Shown: piece after piece, positions 33,201 to 43,471 of the stretch
Position numbering within the stretch: the stretch's first letter is position 1
How the letters are laid out: each line of letters starts with the position of its first letter
Assembly (NCBI GenBank): GCA_013115125.1
Contig: JABANN010000219.1
Span: 1 to 51,772, forward strand
Direction: 5' to 3'
Length of the DNA: 51,772 nt
From: Perkinsus olseni
Lineage: Eukaryota > Perkinsozoa > Perkinsida
Notes under the pieces: generated by a model
The model's input: the letters and a program-made list of their open reading frames with translations, nothing else
Told to the model about the DNA's origin: nothing
Databases searched by the model: none
Translations under genes and position numbers: made by a program

Positions 33201-33939
33201 CAGGCGGGACGTACTCACCTCGGGATGCTCTAGTTGGTAGCTCGTGACCAAGCTCATAATGGTTACAGTTTTCCCCGTCCCGGTAGGCATTTCGATCAGG
33301 CCTTGACCGTGCGAAGCATCCAACGCTTGCTTCAAGTAGTGCATATACTGTACCTGAGCAATCATCACCGTATTTCACGCGACGATTCCTCCCCAGTACT
33401 GCTACGAGTAGAAGTAGCATGTTCTAAGTATCACTAACAAGTTCTTCTCAATAATAATCTTCTGACCTAAAGTCTATCGCCCTATTCACTACTATTCATC
33501 CACGTGTGTAGTGCCGACGTCAATAGCAGCGAATCATACCTTTGCTTTGCTTTGAAAACGCATTCTGCTGTGCATTATGTGAGTATTTCCTGCGCCTAGG
33601 TTTTCTGATATCCTTCACGCAAATACCACCACCCTTTGGTTCTACGACGATGCACATTCGAGCATGGTAGATATGCCAGCAGTGTCAGTCACGAATGATG
33701 CCCGTTATTCAAAGAGTGCTTTCGATTTTCGGAGATCACGGCACCCCTCGGAGCTTCGAAAACAAATAAACTATGTCCTGTCTCGAGTATTAACAAATAC
33801 TATCAAGGGCTAACCACATGCCGAGCCACAGCATCCCTGGTTGTATCCGTAAGGCTCTCCATAATACCTGCTCTGGATAGATAGCATCGTAAGGGAACAT
33901 AACCCTCAACCCATCGATGTTGAGATTAGATATTCCCAT
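27240..33939 (-). CDS. XPD: XPD/ERCC2/Rad3 DNA helicase of TFIIH, multi-exon
   Basis: At least fifteen exons align in order with XPD. The first is [18 protein letters not shown] (33939-33868). The Walker A exon (33353-33219) has MPTGTGKT. Then come [29 protein letters not shown] and [14 protein letters not shown]; and EGWCPYY, supplying the four FeS-cluster cysteines. These are followed by [17 protein letters not shown] (Walker B, about 31570), [13 protein letters not shown] [49 protein letters not shown] (about 28950), [17 protein letters not shown] (about 28110), [18 protein letters not shown] and [20 protein letters not shown] (motif VI). XPD opens DNA in nucleotide excision repair and is a structural part of TFIIH in transcription. 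An insertion of about 35 residues rich in Ala/Glu precedes the DEAH motif. The last exons beyond 27240 are unresolved. Confidence 0.9.
29103..29185 (+). repeat. tRNA-like B-box element with T run inside XPD intron
   Basis: GGGTTCGAACCTCAGCC followed within ten bases by TTTTTT looks like a Pol III B box and terminator. The surrounding sequence does not fold into a tRNA, and no convincing A box is seen. It may be a decayed tRNA or the tail of a tRNA-derived SINE that inserted in an XPD intron. It lies antisense to the gene, between the exons near 29600 and 29000. Confidence 0.4.
29337..29356 (+). repeat. Short (GAAC)n tract
   Basis: About four to five tandem GAAC units in the same XPD intron as the B-box element. 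Confidence 0.7.
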
Positions 33940-34069
33940 ACTCTCTCCGGCCCTCAAGAGAGGTTGCAGCCGATGCAAACAAACAAGAAGAACGAAAACA
34001 AGGCTGAAAGGGAAACACACCGATGAGAGAGCCGAGTAGTTAACGGAGAACATTTTGATGTTTCACGCG

Positions 34070-34970
34070 TCACCGTCGACGTGAATCATCTTCACTTCCT
34101 GACACTGCACTTCCCCCTTGAACTGGAACGAAACTCAGATTGCAGCCGAACCAAACATGATTATCTAGTTCACAAGTCCAACCATGGAAGTCAATAGTGC
34201 CAGTGGAAGCCTGCAGCAGGCGAAAAAAGAGCTTCCATCGTGGAGGTCCGTACCTGAAGGAGGCATAACTGCTTTGCACGTAGATCTTTAAACTACTGTG
34301 AAAACCTAAGATCTCCAAACTTTCCCTTCATGGGTTCCCTCTCGATGAAATCCATGGTCTATCATGATGATATCATCTATGTTCATAGATGATAGTATAA
34401 TCTTGTTGGTCATAATATGACAGTCATATCATAGCACGGAACAGTGTCTCGTGATTACAAAACCCAAATTCACCTTCGAACTTTCAGTTAAAATCTTCCA
34501 CTTCTCGTGACTTGACCTCGAGGCTCCGGGAATTCTAGCGCCACCAGGAGGACCTCCAGGGTAGGATACCGAAACACATCGGCGGTGGACCGCCAAGTTT
34601 CGGAAACGGCATCACCGTAACGCTTCACAGCCTCAATCTTCGCATGCTCGCAGTTTACCCAGATAACGTTCGACAACTGGTTCTCCTTTATGGATGAAGC
34701 GACTCAGTCGCTGTGACGGCGAATCTCAGCTGGGCTGCAGCGTCATCAGAGGCCGCAGTCAAGACCACAGACGCTGATGAGGCTTTTGTTCTTGTACAGC
34801 CATACAACCTCAAAGCCCCAAAGACTTCTTTGAGAAGTTCTAAGCTTCCCGGAGTTATCGCCTCGAGCAGGCTGAGGTTCGTGGTGCCTTACTGAACCAG
34901 GCTCATCACAAGACTCCTCACAATCCTCTGCTCGTCGCAGACCGAGATGAAGATGTTGTTAATTGATATG
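34070..34970 (-). CDS. Unrecognised minus-strand locus upstream of XPD (exon fragments)
   Basis: Coding-like pieces on the minus strand: LLEAITPGSLELLKEVFGAL (about 34850), SNVIWVNCEHAKIEAVKRYG then DAVSETWRSTADVFRYPT (about 34560-34680), LEVLLVALEFPEP (about 34530), and a possible C-terminal end FKGEVQCQEVKMIHVDGDA with a stop near 34060. GT-AG borders are present at several edges, but a full join is not established. I do not recognise the family. The short distance to the XPD start at 33939 means the two genes would be closely spaced on one strand. Confidence 0.4.
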
Positions 34971-35275
34971 GGGAACGATGCGTTTCGGAAGAAGAGCAGC
35001 TGAGCTCATCTTCTACTCGCCCAATGGGCAATGCCCATCTCACAGGAAGACTTCACGAGGCAATTGTCTCGCCGTCGGGACCACAGTTCATGTGGTCCTG
35101 ATAGTTTGATCATCAAGCTTTGATGTCCATACATCAAAGTTTGTCGTTGTTTGTAAAATTCGTCTTAAGCACGTGTACCTTCGACCGACGGTTCTCACCT
35201 GTGGTGTGAGGAGATTCCGCCCTGGACCGGTCATCTCACACATCCAGCAGGGCTCTTGGGCACAGTTATCCCAGT

Positions 35276-35296
35276 GTAGGAGACAGTGTCTCCTAC
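35276..35296. repeat. 21-nt perfect palindrome, single-base centre
   Basis: GTAGGAGACA and TGTCTCCTAC flank a single G at 35286; all ten pairs match. Confidence 0.85.
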
Positions 35297-35346
35297 CCTA
35301 GTTTCTCGATGACGGGCGTTGGGCAGGGTGGTAGGTTTGGCCATAC

Positions 35347-35445
35347 TTATGTTTGGCGTGACAGCCGGCTGCACCCTTTGCGCTGAGAGACGTGGCGATT
35401 ATACCATGTACAGCACGATGTATAAGGAAAGCTTCAATCCAATGA
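35347..35445 (+). repeat. Dispersed repeat, copy 2
   Basis: Shares GTGACAGCCGGC, GCTGAGAGACGTGGCGATTA, ACCATGTACAGCACGATGTA and AAGCTTCAAT(C) with the copies at 35826 and 38528. The + frame reads MYSTMYKESFNP. Confidence 0.75.
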
Positions 35446-35825
35446 CAGGTTTCTCACCCGTGTCTCCGAGGCAAGGGTGAAAAACCTGGTATCACGGCAA
35501 TGTCTGAAACAAGACCTGACAGCGAAGTGTGGACTCTATCCCGGAGCAAGGATTGCAGCTGTATATCAGATGGTCCCCTAAAATGGCCGCATCTTCACGG
35601 TAGAAGTGTCTGTACATTCGAGTCTTGCCACAGATGATCTATGACAGATCCCGACCCTCCTACAAAAGGCTATTCGACCGCGATTAAATCACAGCGATTC
35701 GTGGCGCCAAAATTCCACCTTTTCATGCTCAAGAAATAAGTTGCAGGTAGATGATCGAACACGAGTAGATTCAGCCTGAATCATTCAGGGGAATAGACTA
35801 TCCCTCGACTCAATTCGGTGATTCA

Positions 35826-35944
35826 CTATTGTGTAGAATCGGCGTGATGACAGCCGGCGGCGCCCTTTGTGCTGAGAGACATGGCGATTATACGGTATAA
35901 TTTATACCATGTACAGTAGGATGTATAAGAAAAGCTTCCATTGG
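35826..35944 (+). repeat. Dispersed repeat, copy 3
   Basis: Starts with CTATTGTGTAGAATCGGCGT as does copy 4. It has an inserted GATTATACGG(TATAATT) duplication before the conserved TATACCATGTACAG. The + frame of the end reads MYSRMYKKSF. Confidence 0.75.
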
Positions 35945-36685
35945 CCCAGGCCTCATACAAGCTTTCCCGAGCGAAAGCCTTCTACGACAAGGTTTGCAAC
36001 GGGGCTTTCCCGCCTCCCTATCAGATCTAAAAACTTACCTATGACGCGCACGGGGCAGGTAGCTTCCAGTATTGACAGCAATGCCTCTCTCGTTCCCTTG
36101 GAACTCCTCGGCACTCAGTAGTAAAAGCCTGGGAGAGGCAACTGGCCAATACGCAAGTGTGGACGGTGAAGCAGCAAGAATCTTGGTCCAAGACGGGAGA
36201 CTTTGTGAGCTTCTGACAATGAATCACCCGGCAATTACTGACTGCTCCAACGCGGAAGCAAGAATATCCACACAACGTCTGCGACACACACCACAGGCAA
36301 AAAGGCATCTCCCTCGTTCGTACACACAAAAAGGAAGATTCCTAGATGTCTCTTCAGCAAGACACAATGCACACACAAATATGAAAATGAATGGCATTCT
36401 TCTCCCCGAGAGTTCTCCACCGTCACGCACACACAAAATGGACTATCTCAGCAGGTTTATTTCGTTTTGACATGCGGGGATAACAATCGACAACGTCTCT
36501 TTCACGCATTAGGTAGTATAGAAAATAATAGTATAGGGGATAGAAAGAATAACTCATCCCAACATAATAGTGTAGTAGCGAATTAATAAATAATGGCTGC
36601 TGCCCACAGTGATTAGTCTCACTAAGAACCATCGCCCACCTACTCACAATGGTCATACTTCGTTCTTAGCAGCTTCAGAGAGGCT

Positions 36686-37429
36686 TTAAAAAACCTCCTT
36701 GCAGAGCTTTTCAAGTGAACCGTATGCCTTCTCTAGAGCCTCCGTAGCAGCCCGGCAGGCCCTCACCGATTTCACAACCGTTTCTGACCCACTCGTGTAG
36801 GTCCTCAAGTCATACTCTGGACTATAGGTGGCATCCCCGAATGTCTTGAGTACTCTGAGCGTACTAAAGCTCCGTGGCCTCAACCTCGTGGCGGCTGCAT
36901 TCAGTTCATCCAAGGGCCGAGATATCGCCGCTCTATCAAGCCTTCTGAGAGGAATCTTGTGCGGACTACAACAGAGGAAGAAAGATTAGGATGAATGAAA
37001 TACTAGGTACGCTAAAAACCTACTATCTGTCTCTTCTCAGGCGTTCCCCCCCCACGACAGACAATGTTGCGTATATGTGGCGTCGTGCCCGCTGCAATTA
37101 CCAACTCCAAAGATTCATGACCCTGCTGTCCGGCTCTGCCATCACTGAGGTAGCACGTGGAACCATAGTCCCCAGGCTGGAAATATGCTGTGTGGAGCGG
37201 AGGGAATCCCTGGGAGAAGACCAGCTATGGGTCGTTCATATAACAGTGGCAAAGCGACTCGCTCCTATACTGAGTATTCAGCGTATAACGACGTCTGCGG
37301 ACATGTGTGCGTTGACCGGTTGAGCCTCTGACAAAAGGCAGCGGCCGACGGATATGTACTTACCCCAGCGGAGGCGAAAGGGACCAAGGCGGCTGCCGCA
37401 GCGGCGACGATGACCTGTCTAGTCGACAT
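36686..37429 (-). CDS. Small secreted protein of unknown family, three exons
   Basis: Exons 37429-37364, 37224-37024 and 36955-36686 join in frame (66+201+270 nt) to a 178-residue protein. Exon 1 is a clear signal peptide, MSTRQVIVAAAAAALVPFAS. Exon 2 has HTAYFQPGDYGSTCYLSDG and LELVIAAGTTPHIRNIVC. Exon 3 is helical and charged, ending LEKAYGSLEKLCKEVF. Four cysteines (two in exon 2, two in exon 3) could form disulfides. Donor sites are GTAAGT and GTAGGT; the acceptor of exon 3 (ACAAG) is chosen by frame. I do not recognise the family. It is probably exported or directed to the secretory pathway. Confidence 0.65.
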
Positions 37430-38527
37430 TTGAGTGATTCAAAGCTGCATCAAGGCTGTGCCTTCACTGATCAACTATCAATGTGACGACGGGCGGTGGA
37501 GGAATCAGACAACGCTCGACAGTCGGGATTGTCGCTCGTCTCAGGCGAGTGAGGCCCGTGCAGAAGGCGAGCGATTACGCCGCCCCGAGGTGGCAATTTT
37601 CGGCTCTCCGAGTCGGAGTGATCTTGATCCGTGGGTGGATCTCGGTGGGTTGAAGGAAGTTGAATCTAGGTCCTGTGATGGGGCGAGTGCAGGGTCGAAC
37701 GCGTCGTGATTCACCCTGAATCCCAACCGAAGCGAATCAATCAACTGAAGCACCGCAACGCAACAACAGCGCGTCAGCTGCTGTTGAGGCCATTCAGTTG
37801 TAATCGAGTCCATCCAGTCGCTACTGCTAGCAGGTGCCGAGCTGCTGAATCGGTCTTCCTACGTTACTGCTGTTTCCAAGTCGGACCGACTTAGTCAGTA
37901 GACGTAGTAAATCATTTATGTAATTTGTGCTGCATTTACTGTAAGTGAGTGTGAGCAGCACGGGCCGGGCTCTGAGCAGCTCAGACTGAGCTGCACGATC
38001 CCGGACCCAGTCCGGGTTGAATCAGCAGTCTCTAGTACCCTACATTCAGGGAGCGGTGGGCTGGGTCCAACTCGGATGTGCCGTAGTCACGAGGATTGCC
38101 GTCTCACTGCTGTATCAAAGGCTGGCATCGTGGTAGCTCTAGCCTTGATTCAAGGCCCTTGAACTTCACTCAAGTACCACGACTATACTTATGTTTGACC
38201 TAACTCACACTACTCTCTGCTAGGTATTGAGATTCGTTAGTGTTCTACCCGGGGGTAGAACACTTGCGCATCTTTCACGCCATCAATCGCAGGATTGTAA
38301 GGCTGCCCACCTCTACTGCCATCTCATAGCCGTACTTTAATTATGCCCATCATATTCATAGACTAATGGACGGCTCAAACAGCCTCACCTCCGTCATCGC
38401 CATGGAGAGCAGCAACAGCCGAGCGAGCAACCTGGGTGATTCCCTTACTGCCCACCAAGCTCCTCCGCGCTGCTGCCCTTTCGCCGTCCTCTACCAACCC
38501 GTCCATAGAGCTGAAGAGTTGAAGACC
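37430..38527. other. Intergenic region with palindrome
   Basis: About 1.1 kb between the secreted-protein start and the dispersed repeat. No gene recognised. It contains the palindrome at 38239-38264. Confidence 0.35.
38239..38264. repeat. 26-nt perfect palindrome, two-base centre
   Basis: AGTGTTCTACCC and GGGTAGAACACT flank GG at 38251-38252; all 12 pairs match. Confidence 0.85.
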
Positions 38528-38634
38528 ACTATTGTGTAAAATCGGCGTGACAGCCGGCGGCACCCTTTGTTCTGAGAGACGTGGCGATTATGCCATGTAC
38601 AGCACGATCTACAAGGGAAGCTTCAACCAACCCG
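38528..38634 (+). repeat. Dispersed repeat, copy 4
   Basis: Starts CTATTGTGTAAAATCGGCGT, then GACAGCCGGCGGCACCCTTT, GAGAGACGTGGCGATTATGC and CATGTACAGCACGAT. The + frame reads MYSTIYKGSFNQP. The shared left end with copy 3 defines that boundary of the repeat. Confidence 0.75.
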
Positions 38635-38954
38635 GTAAGGTAGAGGTCTCGTGCTCCATGAAGCTTGGCATCCTTTACGTACGCAGTATCTGGACGAGAA
38701 CCGCGCGATCCTTACAACGTAGTGGCGGCGCCGCGAACAGGTCATTGATATCGTTCGGGGCCCCGAGTCGGGGTGGAACAAATCGAGCATGCATGGGTCC
38801 AAAGTCGGAGTCGCAGGCAAAGTGCGAGAGAAAAAACTGAGAGCCGAGCAAACCCACAATAACGGCATATCGGCTATCCTCTCGCCATGCAGCTCGCTCC
38901 CTACCGCAACTGAGCTCAATGTGCCCACGCAACGACTAGAAACATCGACAACAC

Positions 38955-41154
38955 TCAACATTCCGTTTTACGGTACTCACAGCGTACATCATCTGCAATC
39001 CGCTGCACAGAATGCAGCCGCCAAGGGTGAGCTTCTGATATGGTTGAAGGGGAGGGTGAGAGGTAGAAGGGAGAGCCGCCTCGACCTAGTAGTACAGGGC
39101 CATAATAAACCTAACGAAACCGAAGAAGCGCCTTCGCTACGGCAACCTCGTAAAGCTCACAACCTTGTACGCGTATTAAGTTCTTTACATGGTGTCACAC
39201 TACGAAGCGAGCTGAAAACGCGTACGAGCTCACAGACTGTAAGCTATACTTTCGTATCACCGCACCAAGATTCGCTCCCGCCCGGAGCAGACGTCAAACA
39301 CCCTAAGCCGAACAACTCACCACTAGTTCATCCACCAGTTGGTTTTCGATAAATTTAGTGAGTGTCTTCGCTCCGCCTTCCACCAACACTTGGAAAATAC
39401 CGCGGCCAGCAAGATCCTTCAAAACCGCCGTCAAATCCAACCCGCCATTCTCATCCACTCCAACCTCCAAGACATCGACACCCTCTAGGCCCGTTTTCTC
39501 AGCTCCCGGCCCCACCACTATCAACGTGGGCGCCTCCTCCGTTCTCAAAATCTTCGCCGTGCGCAAGATACGTCCCCTCGGATCCAAGACTACCCGTAAT
39601 GGCTGCTTTTCCACCCCTTCAACCCCTCTCACCGTCAACGAGCAATCGTCCGCTAAAACGGTGCCCACGCCGACCAATATGGCCTGCGACAGCGCCCGCA
39701 AAGTACGGTGACTATTCTCTCTCGCCCCACTACCGGTTATCCACTGACTACTACCATCCTCACAGCACACCATGCCATTGAGTGACGCCGCAACTTTGCC
39801 CACCACTAAGGGAAGCCCAGCGGTTCTATGCTTCAGGTACGCCCTTAGTGACTCTCTTATTTTCTCGGCTAAACATCCAGTCTTGACGTCAACCTGATAC
39901 GATTGGCTTATTAAATTCAACATCCGAGAGAACCCAAGGTAAGATTTACGGATCGCCCATCTTTCCAGCCTATTCCACACGAGCAGCAATTTGGTAGCAG
40001 CTACGTATATTTCACCAGATCATAACGAAGCTCGCTCGCGCGTTGCGGATGAAAATGGCCCAAGCAGTCACCTCATGGGCCACTAAGCAATGCTCAATAT
40101 GCACAGAGGCTTGAACCAAGGCCCCGCCCTTATTACTCCTTCTTGCCTCAACCGTCGTAGCCCTCGACCGGACACCTTCGGATCCGGGTCTTCCAGTCCA
40201 ACCACCACTCGTCCAACCCCAACTTTAATCAATTTCTCGCAGCATGGTGGAGTACTCCCATAATGAGAACAGGGCTCCAAGGTAACGTACGCCGTCAACG
40301 CCGACCCTTCTATACTCTCACCTACAATCGGGAAGATTAATTTCAGACTTCCTCTGACCCGCTGGGAATACGAACTTTAATCGCTGGTTCGATGATACAA
40401 GTAAACCGTGGAGCGGAAGTAAATGTAGTACACTGCACACAGTAGAATTTACATAGCCTACAGTGCACAACACACTTCGACTATAAACTTCAACTAACGA
40501 TGAAATATGAACTTTCCATCACGTAGTGTACGCAGCTAAGACTGCCTTATGTACCGAGAGCAACAGCTTGCACTCCACATGCAAGTTCTACCGAATGACA
40601 AATGTACCGTGCCATGCTCCTCCCACTAGCGAAGAGAAGCCCAACCCAGGCCGTACTATCTTGCCTACCTCTCTCCTCCATGTCCCTCAATGCATTGATC
40701 TCAGCATGCGGTCCTCCCTTTCTGACATGATGCCCCTTACCAACTACTTTGCCATTTTGCACCAGAACACAGCCCACCCACGGATCTGAGATCATCAGAA
40801 CGTCGGAACAGTATGCTTCATGTACTCGAGAATCATACTTGTGGCCCGCGACTATGAAAATAAAACGATTCTACCGGTAAGCACCACTTACACGAGTCGT
40901 GTAACACGACGGCGCGATACGGCATTATTATCCAGTGAAGCTACAGGAGGAAATTCAAATACGACAGCGGTGCCTAGCTGCCAACAATCCTCTCCGTATT
41001 TCAACCGTTCAGCATTGGTCTGTCGTAGCAGACCGCGAGCCCCGCCGCCCTGTATACTACTTGGAGGAGTAGTTATCCTTCCCATCTCTGCCTCTGCTAA
41101 GGCCATCCTCATGAACGTCTCATCGTCCGTCTCCGCGTCGGTGTGCTCAGACAT
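38955..41154 (-). CDS. ribD: RibD: bifunctional pyrimidine deaminase / uracil reductase, five exons
   Basis: Exons 41154-41061, 40785-40669, 40321-40137, 39893-39321 and 39110-38955 join in frame to 374 residues, the usual size of RibD. The deaminase half has TTPPNPWVGCVLV, GPHAEINALRD (Zn histidine and catalytic Glu) and VTLEPCSHYGSTPPC (two Zn cysteines). The reductase half has KVAASLNG, WITGSGARENSH, LVGVGTVLADDCSLTVR and VLVEGGAKTLTKF, and the last exon has VYYGPVLLGRGG. It catalyses the second and third steps after GTP opening: deamination, then NADPH-dependent ribose reduction. The fused deaminase-reductase is the bacterial type; fungi use separate enzymes in the opposite order. KVAASLNG has Asn where Asp is usual. 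No transit peptide is evident. It is divergent from the riboflavin synthase gene, 489 bp away. Confidence 0.93.
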
Positions 41155-41643
41155 TATAAAACCAATTTCCTTCCTCCCATTCATTAATCGCATTAACAAC
41201 AACTCCATCACTTGAGGAAACATCGTGGGCAGGGTTACTGGATAAAACCAATGAGTAGGTATGATGTCGGCATCCCGCTTTCGACATGTAGTCTCATAGA
41301 TCGTAAAGCGATTCTCCCGGCATGTCATTATCCGCTAGGAGTTAAACCCTCACCATAATTCTGAAATTATTAAGGAATAGTCTCAGGGAGAATCGAACCC
41401 GCGTCACTCGAGTGACAGATAAGAAGCTTAACCGACTTAACTAGCGGCTCAAAAGCAAATGAGTATGAAAAGCGCCGCAACAAAATGAGATTAGTTTCGC
41501 CTAACCTAGTTTCGCGATAGAGTAGTTGGCGTGCCTTCGCCCTACTGCTGCGGACGATGATACTGAACTACATGGCGTCGTGATTGGAGATGATAGCCGG
41601 ATCCTAGGCAGTCTCTTTTGAGCAGTAACTTGTTGTTGTTCCA
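41155..41643. promoter_or_regulatory. Shared intergenic region between divergent ribD and riboflavin synthase genes
   Basis: 489 bp separate the two divergent start codons, so both promoters must lie here or overlap. The only structured element is the tRNA-like sequence at 41385-41450. No known riboflavin-sensing riboswitch structure was recognised, and none would be expected in a nuclear genome. Confidence 0.45.
41385..41450 (-). ncRNA. Degenerate tRNA-like element (Pol III A and B boxes)
   Basis: On the minus strand, TAGTTAAGTCGG fits the A-box consensus and GGGTTCGATTC fits the B-box consensus. A GTCAC-TCGA-GTGAC hairpin between them resembles a type II variable arm. The acceptor strands do not pair and no clean anticodon stem is found, so it is more likely a decayed tRNA or tRNA-derived element than a working gene. 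Confidence 0.4.
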
Positions 41644-43471
41644 ATGGTCTTCAGCGGCATAGTCGAGGATCAAGGTGAGGTAGTCGGCGTGAGACCTATG
41701 GTAGAGGGCAAGCCTGATGATGGCATCATTGTTGATGTAAGACTGTGATGGGCATTAGAGTAGAAGGAGCGCCCCCCGTGGGGAACGTCTTAGCATCACC
41801 TCAATAACGCCTTTAAATTACCTTGTTCCGTCCATATCGAGCATCGACACGATTGACATATCTCGGACTACGAAGAGGGCCACGGCCCGTGGCCTGGTCG
41901 AGAGCTTTGCCCTACTTCCGTGAACCCCTAGCGTTCTCTGATAAACCGGCTTCATCGTGCGTGAGTGAGTTATAGTACAACGCCGGTTCTTCCGGCTTAG
42001 TTAGACCCGAAGCCGATGTGCTCAGTCTAGGTTTTTTCAGCGTTGAAAAGCAGTACAATTTGACGGATCGTCGGGAAGCGTCCCTCAGGGGTACATTTGA
42101 ATATTTGACCGTTCTCCTGCCTCAATGTTGGTAGCCTTTACGAAGTTCAGTCGCGATCCTCAGATACGCAGCAAAGTGGCCTGCAGCGACGCTTACATTG
42201 GCTGTTCTATAGCAGTTGAAGGGGTGTGCCTCACCGCCACCGAGATCAATGCAGATGTCTTCACTGTCGGCATCAGTCCTGAGACTCTCATCAAGACCAA
42301 CTTAAAGGACTTGACCAAGGGCTCGAAGGTTCGATACGCTTCTGCCGTTTGTGGGGTCCTTCAATAAACCAATTCAAAAACTCAGAATCGACTCCGGAGC
42401 CGCATTTCACGTGTAAAGATTGACTCCAGAATCGATTCTGAGTTTCAGAATTACTTTATTGAACGGGGGGACAGGACAGCGTGCTTTCAGGTGAACGTCG
42501 AGAGGGCTCTGGCGGCCGACGCCCGCAACTCAGGGCATGTGGTTCAAGGCCACATTGATGGGACGGGGGTGATTGAGAAGATGTGGAGAGACGGAGAGAG
42601 CATTCGAGTGAGTTATTGTCGGTCACCCGTTAAATAGTAACTGTGCCAACTGCAGGTGAGAATACGAGCGTTCCCGGAGGTGCTGCCAGCCTACATAGTG
42701 CCGAAGGGTTTCATCGCTATTGATGGTGAGGGGGGAGGGCTACTAGGATTGTAGGGCACCCTGAGGAGGGTTTGTGGTTCGAAGATACAGTCATCCCGAG
42801 TTGAAGCAGCAACTTCGCGAGGCCTATGAGGGTCTTTCATGCGTCGGGAACAATAAGGCACACGCGAATGAACGAAATGCCGCTTCGCTGACGTTATACC
42901 GAACTCGAAAGTTTCAAGAAATTCTCGGTTCACAGCTTAGCAACTAGAACGTTCGATTTTGGGCCACTTCCGCAGCAATGCTATGAAATCTATCTTCTCG
43001 GGTGCTTCTACTGATCTTTGGGGGTGGGCATGGTGACCCAAGAACCCACAGGGGTTGGGAAAAGAATATCGATAGTAGTAATTAGTGTCGACTGACTTGC
43101 AGCCGTTACAGCGTGACGGATGATCTCAGCGCATCGGAGATGACGTTTGGCTGGATCAATCGACAGTATCCGAGTCTGGCAGCTTCGGTACTTCCGCAGG
43201 TGTCTCTCTGACCGTCTGCGAAGTGAACCCGAAGACCTGCACTTTCACCATAATGCTAGTACCTCACACGCAGTCAGTGATCACACTCCCCCACAAGACT
43301 GTCGGAGATCGAGTGAATCTTGAGGTTGATTGCTTGGCCAAGTACGTAGCTGCGGCCCGGACAGGAAGCCCCACTTGTGGTATGCCTCTCCTTGTGGGGA
43401 CCGCCTTCGTGTCTGCTTTGGTCGGTGGAATGGTTGGAGGCGCTCTGGTTCACGCCCTTGCTAGGAAGTAA
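41644..43471 (+). CDS. ribE: Riboflavin synthase with C-terminal hydrophobic tail, five exons
   Basis: Exons 41644-41736, 42164-42328, 42491-42607, 42656-42725 and 43200-43471 join in frame (717 nt) to 238 residues. The start MVFSGIVEDQG matches the family's MFTGIVE opening. Two tandem lumazine-binding barrels are visible: GCSIAVEGVCLTATE with SPETLIKTNL in the first, and GHIDGTG with PKGFIAIDGVSLTV in the second. The enzyme dismutates two 6,7-dimethyl-8-ribityllumazine into riboflavin and the pyrimidine substrate. Where the family normally ends (VNLEVDCLAKYV), about 40 more residues follow. They include MPLLVGTAFVSALVGGMVGG ALVHALARK, a glycine-zipper-rich membrane helix with a short basic end, like a tail anchor. 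No N-terminal targeting peptide is seen. Confidence 0.92.
42360..42463. repeat. Inverted repeat filling most of a riboflavin synthase intron
   Basis: Within the 162-nt intron 42329-42490, the left arm TTCAATAAA...AAACTCAGAATCGA (42360-42392) pairs with the right arm TCGATTCTGAGTTT...TTTATTGAA (42432-42463) with few mismatches. The loop contains a small ACTCCGGAG palindrome. The intron thus resembles a short foldback transposon occupying an exon junction. Confidence 0.75.

Larger units (their letters stand above)
35000..36685. other. Region with repeats, no supported gene
   Basis: Contains two dispersed-repeat copies and the palindrome at 35276. The frames over 36040-36470 on both strands are antisense images of each other with no family match. 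The 3' flank of the secreted-protein gene may reach into the right end. Confidence 0.35.

Noticed and set aside
38789-39352. 187-residue + frame
   Set aside because: It runs antisense over the last ribD exon and intron; the minus strand has the convincing RibD match there (VYYGPVLLGRGG), so this is a shadow frame.
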